Shown: piece by piece, positions 1-11,438 of the stretch
How positions within the stretch are numbered: the first letter of the stretch is position 1
Layout of the letters: every line of letters begins with the position of its first letter
DNA from: Immersiella caudata
Taxonomy: Eukaryota; Ascomycota; Sordariomycetes; Sordariales; Lasiosphaeriaceae
Assembly: GCA_030512335.1 (NCBI GenBank)
Contig: JAULSU010000004.1
Coordinates: 4,774,001 to 4,838,000 of the forward strand
DNA length: 64,000 bases
Direction: 5' to 3'
Notes under the pieces: generated by a model
Seen by the model: the letters and a program-made list of their open reading frames with translations, nothing else
What the model was told of the DNA's origin: nothing
Database searches by the model: none
Position numbers and translations under genes: made by a program

Positions 1-1251
1 GACGTGGTTGGTGACCGCTGCCGTCTCCGCCTCGTTCAACGGGTTGGCGACGGGCTCCTCGACGACCGAAGCCAGAGCAGCTGCCGCGGCGGCCGTCTTA
101 GGGCTAGCGTTCGGAGACTGCTCGTTCAAAGGCTCGAGGGTGGCTGTCGCGCGGCCGGGCATCGACGGAAGGCGTGCTCCTTGTCGGAGCTTGGGCGAGA
201 AAGTCGAGAAGGAGGCGAACCGACCAGAGAGATTAGCACCGAATGGTCCGAACGAATGCACGATCGGATCATTTTCCTCGTCGGGGTCGTTTTCTCCATC
301 CGACTGCGGATCGCTGAGCTCGCTCGAGAAGCTCTCAGCAGGCTGTGTCACGAAGCTTGCGTCTGCGGCAGAGTCAGGCAACTTGGGTAACTCCTGCTCG
401 TCGGCGCTTCCGTCCTCATAGATCTGGACCTCGGCATCAGGGTCGATACCTCCAGGCAAGAGGTCTTCGAGGCTCGCGTTGGACAAAGTCACGTTTGCGG
501 GCGAGGGGGAGACCGGGCTCGCGAGCCGCGTCGTCCGCCGCAATGGACTACCTTGCAGCAGATTCGACACAGCTCTTCCAGCCGGACGAGGAGACTCATC
601 CCACGAGGAGTCGCTGAGATTCCCAGAGGCGTCACGGTCTTTATCTCGTCTCGGCCATTGCAGGAATACTCTGGCATCCTGAACATCAATCATGATCTCG
701 GCACCCTCAGTCTCCGACGTGAATGAGTCTTCCTTAGCTAACTCCCATGTCTGTCCCTCGCAGTGCACTTTCATCCCGTTCCATCCGTTGCAAGTGATCT
801 CAATCTTGCTGGGCTCCAATGCCTCAGTGGCCGGGATATATCGCGCTTTGACGTGGATCCTGCTGATGAGACGATTTGCCGACAGCTGATAATGGGACGA
901 GTTGCTAGATCTTCCCATCAAGAGCTCCTCTCCATTCTCGTTGAGTTCCACGGTCCGCACATCGCAGAGAGGGGCGCGTTCGGACACGCTAGATACCGTT
1001 CGCTGGATGATGGGACGCGCTCCAACGCGTGGGGGACTCGAGGAGAGGATGCCGGTACTTGAGGTTGGAACGGGCGTGGGATACTTGAGGAAGGCATTCG
1101 AGGTGGCCTGGCGTTTTGTCGGGCGCGGCAAGCCTGGAGACGAAGAGAGCGGCTCGAATGCTGGCAGGAGTGAAGGTGCTGGTCGTTTTACGCCAGCCGT
1201 CGTCGGAAGCGAAGGCTCCAACGCCTTGCTTGTTCCTGGAGAAGAATCCAT
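1..1251 (-). CDS. Tos4/Plm2-like FHA-domain protein, 3' end outside the window
   Basis: An uninterrupted reading frame of 417 codons runs from the ATG at 1251 to the left edge, so the C-terminus is missing. Residues 1-90 are a Ser/Pro-rich tail. Residues about 95-200 form an FHA domain, recognised by GRSS (about 114-117) and the signature ISRIH (129-133) that contacts phosphothreonine. A long acidic, Ser-rich region follows. The layout of a disordered N-terminus with SSPP motifs followed by one FHA domain matches fungal Tos4/Plm2, chromatin-bound factors of the G1/S and DNA-damage programme; the assignment is by motif and layout. The start was chosen because an in-frame TGA lies upstream with no ATG between. 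No intron is needed in the visible part. Frequent ACGCG motifs lie upstream. Confidence 0.8.
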   Translation of the reverse strand, partial: MDSSPGTSKALEPSLPTTAGVKRPAPSLLPAFEPLSSSPGLPRPTKRQATSNAFLKYPTPVPTSSTGILSSSPPRVGARPIIQRTVSSVSERAPLCDVRTVELNENGEELLMGRSSNSSHYQLSANRLISRIHVKARYIPATEALEPSKIEITCNGWNGMKVHCEGQTWELAKEDSFTSETEGAEIMIDVQDARVFLQWPRRDKDRDASGNLSDSSWDESPRPAGRAVSNLLQGSPLRRTTRLASPVSPSPANVTLSNASLEDLLPGGIDPDAEVQIYEDGSADEQELPKLPDSAADASFVTQPAESFSSELSDPQSDGENDPDEENDPIVHSFGPFGANLSGRFASFSTFSPKLRQGARLPSMPGRATATLEPLNEQSPNASPKTAAAAAALASVVEEPVANPLNEAETAAVTNHV

Positions 1252-2724
1252 TCCGAATCGAGGCCTTGCTGCTGCCAATTGCTTCGATTCTCGCTCCAAA
1301 AGCGGCAGAAGATCTGCCGGAGAGTGGTGGTGGCCAAAAGCCTCGCGAACACGTCAAGGGCGCGTCAGACGAGGTGGTTGATACCTTGGCAAATCCGCCG
1401 ACCAAAACGGGAAAGTACTTTGTAAGTAAGTATTGAGTTCCGGAGCCTGCAAACCGTGAAACTGATGATGGTCGCAGTTGGGACCGAGGAACAAGATTAG
1501 AAACAATCGTCAACAGACTGCAGGTATGGCCGGTTTGGAGGAGGCCCGGAGTTTGGTGGTGGTGGGGATTTTGGAATTTAAGAGACGCAGGCCGTGGTCG
1601 TGGCCGTGTCTGCGGGACCTTGTCGCAGGACGCGATTTCGCTAAAGCGGAGGTGCGGTCGTCGCGTCTGGCGTGCCCCAGCTGGCGTTTTCTGCCAAATG
1701 GGCTCCGCCCTCTGGTGGCCCAGATCGCGTGTCTTGCGTGCTTTAGTGGGGTTCCCGGGCCGCTCGGCGGCATTGCACCCTCTCACCGCCTTCGCACAGG
1801 GCATTTGTTTAGCGCTTGTGCGCGGTATAAGGGCCCCCTACAATGACGTATCAACGGGAGCGCAGTTTCCAGTTCGTTTGGGCGGCCTTCAAGAGAGGGC
1901 ATTTCCTCGCCCAAGGGTTGAATTGTCTGCATTCCCGACTTGCAGAAGCGCCGAGCTACTCCGCACCGGCAAGGAGTGCATTCAAGGATTTTGTTGAGGT
2001 TCCTCCTCTTTCCAGCCTCCTCGTGAGCGCAGTCCCCGCTCAGCACCGCAGTGCAGGCGCGTTTTTTCGCTACTTGGACCGGGCAACCGCGGATGAACCC
2101 CACCCCGCGCCCTCCCTCCGAACCTCAGAGATCGTCTCTGAATGGAGCAAGCTCCAGCGCAAATGCTGGGCCAAACGCGTCTGTAATTTAGCCGTAGGCG
2201 CCGTGCCTTCTCTTTCGAACCACACATCCTGCCCCTCTTCTGACAGGCTTGGGATACCAAGTCCACTCTACTGGGACGCGTGCAGCATGTGATTGAAAGA
2301 GGTTGAAGGGGGTCGGCAGGCTGTGGAACTCAAGGGGCTATAATGTAGATTCAGGCATGCATCACGGGCAGGGCAGCCGAACTGAGAAACGCCAATGTCC
2401 GCGTCGTAATTAATTGCACGCAGAGCTGTGCCACCAGCATGTGGTTTCCCTCCAACAAGTGTTTTGTCGTCGGAGACACGCCACGCTTGTGGAACTTTGT
2501 CACAACAATCCGTCGGATCATTACATGGCAAGAGATGCAGATTGCAACGCAGTTGGAGGCCATAAATTGTTTCCTGTCAAGAAACTACCAACAAGCGGCA
2601 GCTGCAGCTATGTATTGATTCCAGTTCAACGCCCATCCCAATATCGATGCCCAATTCCACCAAGACCGTATTTCCAGAACCTGCTGTACACGATAAACTC
2701 TAAACACACGACCGACACATGGAA
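1252..2724. promoter_or_regulatory. Upstream region of the FHA gene with five ACGCGW motifs
   Basis: No coding exon is supported here. The region lies 5' of the FHA gene and 3' of the thioesterase gene. It holds ACGCGA at 1630-1635, its complement TCGCGT at 1661-1666 and 1725-1730, and the full palindrome ACGCGT at 2175-2180 and 2276-2281. ACGCGT is the MCB box bound by MBF in yeasts, and TOS4 is a known G1/S target there. That these sites act here is inference. Confidence 0.4.
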
Positions 2725-3775
2725 TCAGAGGTCTCCATCCCCGAGGTGTGTGGGGCGCTTGTCAGCCTTCTTAAGCTTCAAGGGCCCAAAGAACTCAGCG
2801 AACGTCTCGTTCAGAACCTTGTCCGTCAACCTCATGTGCTCGCCGGGAATTGTCCGCATCGTCAGGCCACCGGCGCGATCGAGCTCCCTCAAACCAATCC
2901 AGTCCTCCGAGTACAGCTTGCGCGCCCTCAGGGGGATGATCTCAGTCCCATTGACCTCCTCGAAGAAAGCGGACTCCTTGGGGACAGCAGTCGTGTCGTC
3001 CGCAAACATGTAGAGAACCAAATTTTTCAGCTTTGCAATGTTCTCCTTGTATGTCTGGTTCTTGAACGGGCGCTCATTGTTGATGTCGGCGAGGAAGTTG
3101 GAGTGCTCGAGGTACTTGTCGTATTGTGTGGGGTCGCGGAAGTACTGCGCGGGCACCAGGCGAGACTGGACGAAGTTGCTCCAGGTGCCTCCTTTCAGGA
3201 GAGCCATCGCACCGCGGCAGATCCAGTCGGTTGTTGCGCATTCCTTAAATGCTGTGATTCCATTGTGTTGCGAGCCGAAGGTGACAAGGCTTCGGACTGG
3301 GGGATTGTTGCAGCGTTGGACGTAGGCGCGCAGGAACTGGCCGCCTTGGCTGAAGCCGACGGCGTCGATGGCAGGCGCCGTTGAGAGAATCGGGTGGGCG
3401 GCGATGTCGGTGCAGGCTTTGGCAATGTGATCGGTGAGGTTGCCAAAGAAGGTGGCGGATTGGTCGCTGTTGGCATCGTCGGCCATGCGGATGTAATAGA
3501 CGAGGGTGCCTGGGTTGACGGCTTCGACGAGCTCGCCGACGGTACGGAGACCCTGGTTAGCGTAGTTATCGCCCAAACCTGTAATATCACTTGTTAGACC
3601 GAGTGCGTCTCAGGGGGATTGATTAAGGTGTTGACCTACCGTGCCAGATCACCACTGGGAGAGGTGTGTCGTCGTCTTCATCATCGTCGGTTCGCTTGTG
3701 CAAGGGGTTTGCGAATGCGCCCGTCAGCAGGAGGCCCGCTGTGAACAGCTGCTTCAGATGCCTTTGAGGCGCCAT
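2725..3775 (-). CDS. Palmitoyl-protein thioesterase, lysosomal/vacuolar type
   Basis: Two exons: 3640-3775 and 2725-3578, with a 61-bp intron (3579-3639). Joined, they give 329 residues. The protein begins with a signal peptide (about residues 1-20), then an acidic linker and an alpha/beta-hydrolase core. The nucleophile motif GFSQGG places the catalytic Ser at about 122. GEH near the C-terminus supplies the likely catalytic His at about 293, and an Asp in FADD fits the third member. WHGLGDN near residue 44 spans the splice junction and matches the oxyanion region of the PPT family, which confirms the join. The family removes palmitate from cysteines of lipidated proteins in the lysosome or vacuole. 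Length and motifs are normal for the family. The gene is transcribed away from the LysM gene. Confidence 0.88.
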
Positions 3776-5345
3776 GTTGAGGTATCTCTTCAAACGGTTG
3801 ATGAATTGCTTGATGACGTTGAGCTGCGTGCGCTTTGGGAAGATGCTGGACCTTAAGAGGTGCGCTGACGAGTTGTTATCGATTCGAGGATGCCTGTTTG
3901 GGATGTCCGGCAGGCAAGACCAGGCCCGAGCTCCTGACTGACCCCGCCATTGGCCAGGGCAGGCGAGACAATGTCACCATGGCCCAAGCGTCCCCAAATG
4001 CAGCTCACCTTGGACCTTCTGCATTCCACCTTCTGGCTTCAATTGTCCTGAAAGCAGGTCGCGCCTATGATCACTTGAAGCTCCAAAAACCACCGCTCTT
4101 TGTGGGATTAGCTCTCGATGTATGTGGCCTTGGGGCCGTGTGTCAAAACACCAAAGACCAGTGGTTCCAAGGCGAGCAATCGTTCGCGACATGCGCACCA
4201 ACTCGCACAATCGCTGGCCTATCGACGCACGCACTTGGAGCGTTTCATCTCGGGAGAAAAGTTGCTTTGCCGCCCTCCCAGACAAAGCCCACTACAACAT
4301 AGCTGGGTCTCTCTGGGGTTGAATGGAGCTGACAACACAATCAGACCCTTTTAGCGGCGCGTTCTCCTAGAGAAGATGCCCCAAGAAGATCTAAGATGCA
4401 AGCAAGGGGTTAAGTTCCAGAGTAAACAACAAATTCGATATTTGACTGGCTTGTGCGACTCACAGGAGCGTTTCCAGCGCCCACAACCTCCCCTCACTCG
4501 CAGCGCCCGCATTTCAAGCCGCCCTCAAAAAAGGGATTGACTCAGACCCGACAGCCCTTTTGAAGGCTTCGAGAAGACATGTCTTTCCAAGGAGCCGAAG
4601 TCGGCCTCGAACAAGCGACCTCTCGCCCCTCTTTGAAGAACCGAGTCGGGGTCCAGGGCGAAGAGCGCCATTGAACCCACACTCTACGTTTTCGGAATAT
4701 CTTGTATCGTCGATCCATCCGCGGGAAGTGCTCGCCGTCGCCAGTTGTGGGTATCAAGATACTGTGGCAAAGTCAGCCATGTAATTCATAGAGGAAGACT
4801 TCGAGTCCTAGGTCTTCTCCTTGTCCAATCGCCAAGATACGTCTATATACCGAGTTGAGGACTGGGGGTCACCCCTGATCTAACCAACGAGCGAGGCGAT
4901 GCTCGTACGGGAAGGCGACGCGACGGTAGAATCCCGATTTGATCAGGATGTCCTTGAGGCTGAAACCCCTCGGCAGAAGTCAACATCCACGGCAGAACAC
5001 GCGATTTCATGCGCGCCAGCCAATACCCAACAAGAGCTTCAGCCGATGCACTCTCCAAATATCGCTTGCCAAGTCATGGATTCTCCGAAAGTTCGAAGGC
5101 CCCCGCAGGAGGAAATTTCTTGGGCTCATCTTGACCCGCGAGGCGAAAGCAATTCAGTCGTCGTCATCAAGTAATATCCAGGGGTTGGCTCCTCGCGTGA
5201 GGGGCCCGGGAGCTTGGGTGAGCTTCGGTTCGCCATATTTTTAGGGCGTAAGCTCCCTTCGGAGGTTTGAAAAGGCTTGCCTCTCCGCTTCCCATGGCCA
5301 AGCCTGAGCCAAGTTTTGCTGCCACGTTCCGGGATGTAAGCCAAG
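3776..5345. other. Divergent intergenic region, no gene seen
   Basis: This 1.57-kb stretch separates the divergent thioesterase and LysM genes. Open frames on both strands are short and show no recognisable domain or splice structure. It presumably holds both promoters; I could not pick out specific elements. Confidence 0.5.
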
Positions 5346-6206
5346 ATGATTCCTCGCATAGAACATCTGGCGCTTTGCGCGGCCGCGCTTGGTCTAGCCA
5401 GCGCAAGGGGCATCAATCTTCGCAGGGCTCAGCAGAACACGATACCCAAGTTTTCGTACGCCCCGGACACGGTCAAGTCTTGCGCTTGGTGGTTGGATAA
5501 TGATGGTACATGGACATGCCCGGAGGTCGAGAGGGTTTTCGAGCTGTCAATGACTGACTTTCAAAGATGGGTACGATCATCGAGCGGTTGGAATGCTCTC
5601 CCCCTCCGTGACAGGCCGGCGATGAGCTGACTCATTGCTCCACAGAATCCATCCATTGAGTTGCCCTGCAACATCCTCCCGAAAGAGCAATCCTTCTGCA
5701 TCGCAGCAAGCGAAGGACGCATCACAATCGAAGTCCCAGTGACAGTCGGGCCAACCGTCACTGTTGGACCTACCGTGACAATCACCGAAGGTTCAACTGT
5801 CACAGTCAGCACCGAGAGAACAGCCACTGTCAGCAGAAACACAACGGTCACAGTCAGCACACAAGCAACGCTCACCGTGAGCGCCATCTCAGTGGTGGTA
5901 GTCAGCGGCATCACTGTCCCTGTCACCATACCCGTCAGCGTCCCCATTCCAGTCATCACTACGAAAACCCTCACCGTCACGGCACCACCGCGAGGCAGAA
6001 ACGGACTCTCCACGCCGTTACCGTATCAACCGGGCATGGTGGAGAACTGCAACAGTTTTTACTACGTCAAGCAGGGGGAGACCTGTGATGCGATTGCCGC
6101 TCGGTTCCACGTTGAAGAGGGGCAGATTATTGCGTGGAACCCAAGCGCGAAGGCGGATTGTACAAACTTGACGGCGGAGAATTATGCTTGTGTTGGTACG
6201 CTGTGA
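5346..6206 (+). CDS. Secreted LysM-domain protein with a long Thr/Val-rich middle
   Basis: Exons 5346-5570 and 5646-6206 with a 75-bp intron give 261 residues. A signal peptide (about 1-20) is followed by a degenerate N-terminal LysM-like unit that spans the intron and contains a WNPS motif. Residues about 95-185 are dominated by alternating Thr and Val in repeats such as TVTVGPTVT. The C-terminal 55 residues are a clear LysM, with YVKQGETCDAIA and a second WNPS. LysM modules bind chitin or peptidoglycan N-acetylglucosamine; secreted fungal LysM proteins can mask hyphal chitin from plant receptors, which is only a possibility here. The Thr-rich part may be O-glycosylated. The splice join restores W-NPS, strong support for the intron. 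Confidence 0.85.
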
Positions 6207-8389
6207 GGAGGACAAAGAAGGGGAGGAGATGCCGTGGCGAGTGTTTGTCCTGGTGTTTGGATAGAGGAGGCATGATAATACAGATTGCTCAGGGGCAAGC
6301 ATCGAGGGAAACGAGCATCGATCTGTGATCCTGATCTTCGAGACAGTTTAGCGCAGAAACAGCTATCAAACCACAAAGATCAAACCATTTCGACGACTTT
6401 CTCTTCGCTCATCGAGAGAAAACAAAATCACAACATCAAACACGATGCCGTTTGAGTTGTTTTGTCCGGGGCAAGCGGGCGTGTCTTACGGAGAGAGCAA
6501 AAAACATTGATGCAGTTACAGCGATTTGAGTTTGCCTACGATGAGACTCAGCTGGCAGACCAGCTCGGCTCTGTGTATAAAAAGCCCCTGAGACACCTCC
6601 CATCCTCCCAGTTCGTGGCAGGAAGCAGTCCTCAACCATTCAGGTATATAGCTAACATCATCAACATCTCCCTGGGCGGCAACGCTCATTCACCCAACCG
6701 TACCCATCCCACACAAGATACACAACCTTCGTTGTTCTTCCCTTGATTACCGTATCAAGTGGTAGCTTAGACTAGCAGTAGGGAAGGACTAGGCTGCGAC
6801 ATGGTGCGGAGTCGCCAGGCATGGCTCCTAGTATGGCAAGCCTTCGGCGGTCTGCCGCAAGGTTCCGAAAGGCAACAGAATTCTCGCCAGAATTGTGAAA
6901 ACCAAAGTCGAAATCGTGGCCTACAACCATCCATCCCAGCAGCCGCAAGGACCCAAGAAGTCAACCTTTGCTTCACAGGCTGCAAGCGCTGCGCCGTTCA
7001 CCCCTCGGGCGGCTAGCAGTAAGTTTAAGTTCTCTGACGATCTCAAGACACTGCCAGCCACCGGGCTGGATTGCACTAACGCAGACGCCAGCTTTCTCTA
7101 ATAGGAGAGCACTTCGTCCCCGCAACGACCACCCCGACCTCGAGCACCGGATCGAGGACCTTTGATGCCATGAGACATCTCCAGTGTCAGAGAGAGCAGA
7201 CCGCCATACTGAAGTTAACCGAAGTAAGTAATATTAGGAGCATTACTTCAAACACCACGAACGACGCAGCAGGGTACATCAGGGGGTGGCCGCCAGGTGC
7301 TGACGACGCTCCTGACACCTCGGGGATAGTCTCCACCGGATTCTTGAGCATGTCGTCATCTCCAGACGTCGTGGCGATTCATGGGGTTTCTGTTGGGGCA
7401 GGGGAATTATTTTGCCTTGTTATTAGGAGTTGAGCTCTGTTACAGGATGGGATGGCCTATGCACATTGCAGAGACTTCGGGTGAGTTGACAATGTTCTTT
7501 ATCTCGGTCATGTGGCTGACCGAGACTCAGCGACTCAACAATCAACATAGCTATTATTGACGAAGCTAATTCCTAGCACATGTCTTCCAACCATATAGCT
7601 GCTAGGGGGCTGTTTCCGATTCGTCCTCTTGACTCTGGTGATCACTCCAATGTGGAGGCTCTTTTCACTTGAATTCTCGATCTGATGCTATGAGCGAGTG
7701 TGACAGATTTTTTTCGTCGCGATCCCAACTTTCCCCCCATTGGGCCATGGTTTCCGTCGAGTCGAGATGTCTCAGTTTCAGGGGCTCATCCTATCTATTC
7801 GCTCCACCACAGGTAAGGAGGATTCAGGGGAACATCAGATGCGATCTGGCCACTAACACGGGGTCGTCCCCTTCCAACAAGAATATAAATCCCTCACATC
7901 CCGACTGGATCAAGCACACCTCAATACTGACTGCACCCCTCAACAGTGCTAGTACCAATCCACCTACCTCCCATACACTACTATCCTACCCCTATTATAC
8001 CCTCCTACCCTCGGCGTCTTCACCTTCGCCATTTTTCCCCATCGCTACCTTCAACCCTCGGCCGAGCCATATACCGGCATATACCGGCATATACCGGCAT
8101 ATACCCCTTAGCACCGACAAGGTCGAGTAAGGTAACTGTTTTCCACTCCCAGCTGTCTGTTGCCGGATTCAGCTAGAAGCGACGAGAAGTGGAGAGGAGA
8201 CTGACTTCCAGCAGCGTCGACACGGGGCTTTTAGATATATCCCCTCATCAGATTACTGCCTCCCTCTTCCCCGACGTGGGACGCTGCTTCGAGCACCATC
8301 CCTCCCTCCTTCCCTCTCCCAACCTCAACCAATGTCGCCCCCGCAAGCTAAACTTGCTCATTTCCCGTCACCAACCAAACACCCACCAA
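6207..8389. other. Gene-poor stretch
   Basis: I find no supportable gene in this 2.2-kb stretch. A TATA-like sequence (TATAAAAAG) lies at about 6576-6584. A weak open frame runs from about 6895 to 7101 without a good start or homology. The right part is the upstream region of the MYND-finger gene. A short ATG-started frame near 8331 would be an upstream ORF in the MYND transcript. Confidence 0.4.
8069..8105. repeat. Short tandem repeat of a 10-bp unit
   Basis: The unit ATACCGGCAT is repeated three times in tandem with partial copies at each end. It lies about 370 bp upstream of the MYND gene start. Confidence 0.9.
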
Positions 8390-8471
8390 GTAAGTCCAAT
8401 ATCTGCAAATATCATCCATTCCTCTAAAACGCATTACCTGACCTTGAGGGCTGAGACTGATCGGAATGCAG
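8390..8471 (+). other. Probable 5'-UTR intron of the MYND-finger gene
   Basis: A strong donor GTAAGT at 8390 and an acceptor ending TGCAG at 8471 bracket 82 bp. The acceptor lies one base before the start codon at 8473. Reading through from an upstream ATG would not join in frame, so the intron is placed in the leader. Confidence 0.55.
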
Positions 8472-8472
8472 G

Positions 8473-10065
8473 ATGTCCAACGACACAATCAAGCTGGTCG
8501 ACGTGACCACTAACCCGCGCCGGGCATATATGATGGAGCATGTCCCGTCGTTGAGAACCGATGAGGAAAAGGTACGCCCCCCATGCAAGGATATTTTCAA
8601 GGGGTCCTAGGAGACGATCAACATATTTTACAGGTTGAAGCGCGTTTACTGACGTTCTACAGCGCTGTTGCCGCTGTGGCGATCCTAACCCGGTATTTAC
8701 CTGCGACCAGTGCCGTGCGATCTGGTATTGCTCCCAGGCTTGTGCCAACTACAGAGCGTCCATTCACAAAAAGCTCTGTTACAAGTATCGGCATACAAAG
8801 CCGAACCAAGAGGACAAGAATATCCACGCCGCGTATTTCCCCTGGGACGGACCGAAGCCGTTCATCACCTTTGTCGGCGCCAACACTTGGCCCGCCGACA
8901 TTGAGAGCCAGCGCCTTGTCGAACGCACCCGGAACAACCCAGACATCGGCTGCATCACAATCGACAAGAATGAGCTGACAGGCCGCAAGTTACCATTCAC
9001 CCTCAAGATTGTGTACCGCCACTGGGTACTCCAACAAAGCAACCGAAACCGCAGTCTACCAAACTGCTACGATCTGCAGCGGATTCCCAGACCTCACATA
9101 CCTTAGGAGGGTGGTTTGGTAGTCGTCCGCTGCGGAAAGGGCCCAAACAGCAACATCGCACAGCGTATCACTATGGCAGACTTCCAGGATGTCATAGACT
9201 TTTTCGCTTTCTTCGGAAACCAGTTCATCGACCCGCAGATGCGCCCGTATCTTCCCCTCTGGCCGCTGCGGCCTCCCCTCCTCCCGTCTGGAGGCGCAAT
9301 CATCCACTGCGATGCAATCTTGACCATGACCCAAGATCTTCTTGATCCTGTCTGGGATATGTTTTCCATCCAGCTGGTGGACTCGCTTGATCCCATCCGA
9401 GGACACATCATGCCGCCAATGGGCGACATCTCGGATCTCTCACGTCGTTGCGGAATGGAGCTTCGGCTGCTGCGAATCGCCCGTCCTTCGGTATACACCG
9501 GTGTGAGCGAATGGCACCACATTCACCCTGATCCACTTATAAGTCAGCAACGTGTAAGTCAATATCCCTTCCAGCCCCTTTCTCCTCCATATGATTGACG
9601 CGCCGCAATTTGGCCTCAATGACACTTTTCTCTCTTGTACTTCTTTCATTTCCCACCGTCTGCCAAATTCGGACACTCGAAGCTTCTCCTCCCGTTCTTA
9701 CGCTCTTTGACACCCCCAATTCCTGTTATTGTCCGCTGTTAACCGATCTCTAGGCCAACCGCCGCGCCCATTACCTGATGAACGCGTTCGGTCTTACCCA
9801 TCCCAGCTATGATGGAAACGAAGTCAATGATGTCTTGGCCATCCGCACTGACGGCAAAGACCTCACCCACGTCGAGATGGTGGCCATGTACCACGTCGCT
9901 TGGGATGTTGCACATGGAGTGGGCCAGGCCACTCCTCAGGCGTTTGCACAGGCCCTCAACACTTGGCAGTCCAAGTACGATAGCCATCTGCCCAAGATCT
10001 CGGAAGCAGCCAGGTTGTCATCCCGCAGTCGCACTCTGCCTCGCCTTGAGCAACAGCTGCTCTGA
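8473..10065 (+). CDS. MYND zinc-finger protein
   Basis: Four exons are predicted: 8473-8571, 8663-9025, 9107-9553 and 9754-10065, giving 406 residues. All junctions are phase 0. The MYND finger starts at exon 2, about residues 34-72, with the pattern CCRC, CDQC, YCSQAC and a final H...C, all zinc ligands present. MYND fingers mediate protein-protein contacts with proline-rich partners. The remaining 330 residues resemble uncharacterised fungal MYND proteins; I see no SET domain. The third intron (9554-9753) has a clear GTAAGT donor. The second (9026-9106, GTACTC donor) is less certain, but it removes an in-frame TAG and restores a Gly-Gly-Leu-Val strand. Cellular role is unknown. Confidence 0.75.
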
Positions 10066-10470
10066 GACGGGAGGGTCAGGGGCAGGTCTGCATAGTTGCA
10101 TAGTGGTGGTTCGGAGGTGTTTGGGGGCTGATAGGAATTTTAGAGGGCGCAGAGATGGTTTTGGCAGTGAGATAGTCCCCTCATAGTTATTTCGCGGTAT
10201 TGCCCCTGAATTGTTTGTTCCTACCAGCGCTGCCTCATCGTCATCTGACTTTTCCCCCGCTTATCACACCTCCTGATCGCTGCAATTTTAGTCCCAACAG
10301 ACCCCCTTTTGGAGTATGTTTTGTGGCGATTTTGAGTGGCTGCAACAATCATTTCAGCCTTGGGGGGGCGGGATGGACGCGGGCCGACGACTGGAGCACC
10401 AATTGGAACTACAGCCTAGTTGTCTGCGACGAACCTGGGCACAGAAAATTCCCATTTTCGTACCTTCTCC

Positions 10471-10515
10471 TGAGCTGGGGTGAGCTGTGGTGTGAGCTGT
10501 GGTGTGAGCTGTGGC
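10471..10515. repeat. 12-bp tandem repeat
   Basis: The unit TGAGCTGTGGTG occurs twice perfectly, with a shortened copy on each side. Confidence 0.85.
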
Positions 10516-10645
10516 TGATTTGTCCTGAGCTTTCCCTGATTCTTCCGTGAGCTAGGGTGAAACTGTTGTGGGGCCCAGAATTGGGCCCGTTCGCCAGAGC
10601 TACTCGTACGGCGCTGCAGCTTCTGAGCTAGTCTTGGGCCCGAAT

Positions 10646-10845
10646 TTTGGCATAAAATATACCAGTTCATTCCCTGCGATGGTACACAATTCCCCAGCTC
10701 AAATTTTGGGATGGTACATGATACCCCGGCTTGGAATCTAGGATGGCACATGATATACCAAACATTGATGGGATGTCCCATAGTATACCAGTGAATAATG
10801 GATGTCTCAGTACATGCCTTGGGACAGTACACAATATCCCAGCGA
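10646..10845. repeat. Diverged tandem array of about 30-bp units
   Basis: Roughly seven related units follow each other, each built round a core like GATGGTACAnnATnCCC. Examples begin near 10678, 10710, 10742, 10771, 10800 and 10821. The copies differ at many positions, so the array is old or has been mutated. No terminal repeats were found that would make it part of a transposon. Confidence 0.6.
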
Positions 10846-11438
10846 AGGGTGTTTGTCCTATCTGAAGTTATACTGCCAATTGACCCGTGCGTGAATACCG
10901 TAAAACCCTCTTAGCAAGTCTGCTCTACCTGCTTGATGGTATGTGAATTTCCAGGATGCTGACCGCTTTCGATGGGTGTGGCTTAGCCAACTTTTTGCGC
11001 TTAGGCCCAAAGCAACATCAAATCTGGGAGTAATGCTCGGGCTATAAGCTTGAAATAGGCGTAATCAAATCCTTTATGGAGCCAGGCTGGGTGGAGGTAA
11101 TTAGATACAGAAAATAACTACTAATCATAAAGAAATCAACGCTGCAACGCCTGTAAACTTGCATAAATAAAATAGGTATCGGTATGTTGCCTGGGATAAG
11201 CCAGTGATATGTCGCCAAAAGGACTAGAAACTTAAAGATATTGCTTTAGAAAATCAGGCGAAGAAACCTTTGCCTCCCACATTCGCTTCACGGTTAAGCT
11301 GAGGCTGAGGCTGAGGCTGATATTGTGGATCTCTCCCAGTTCTACAGCATATGGGCAAGGACAAAATGGCCATTGGAAGAGGCTAGCTTGGACGCTCGTC
11401 TGGGTCGTATTTAGACACCCTTTGCATCTGTATTATTA

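Larger units (their letters stand above)
10066..11438. other. Repeat-bearing, AT-leaning intergenic region
   Basis: No gene is supported. The stretch holds two tandem repeats listed separately and a short GCTGAG array (about 11299-11320). Base composition becomes AT-richer from about 10850 to 11300. Confidence 0.5.

Noticed and set aside
989..1804. Long minus-strand frame overlapping the start of the FHA gene
   Set aside because: It is out of frame with the FHA domain and has no domain; the 417-codon frame through 1251 explains the region better.
2719..3384. Plus-strand frame antisense to the thioesterase
   Set aside because: Shadow of a well-supported coding exon on the other strand.
6895..7101. 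Plus-strand frame with a basic, Ser/Pro-rich product
   Set aside because: No convincing start, no homology recognised, and stops in the upstream sequence; may be a relic.
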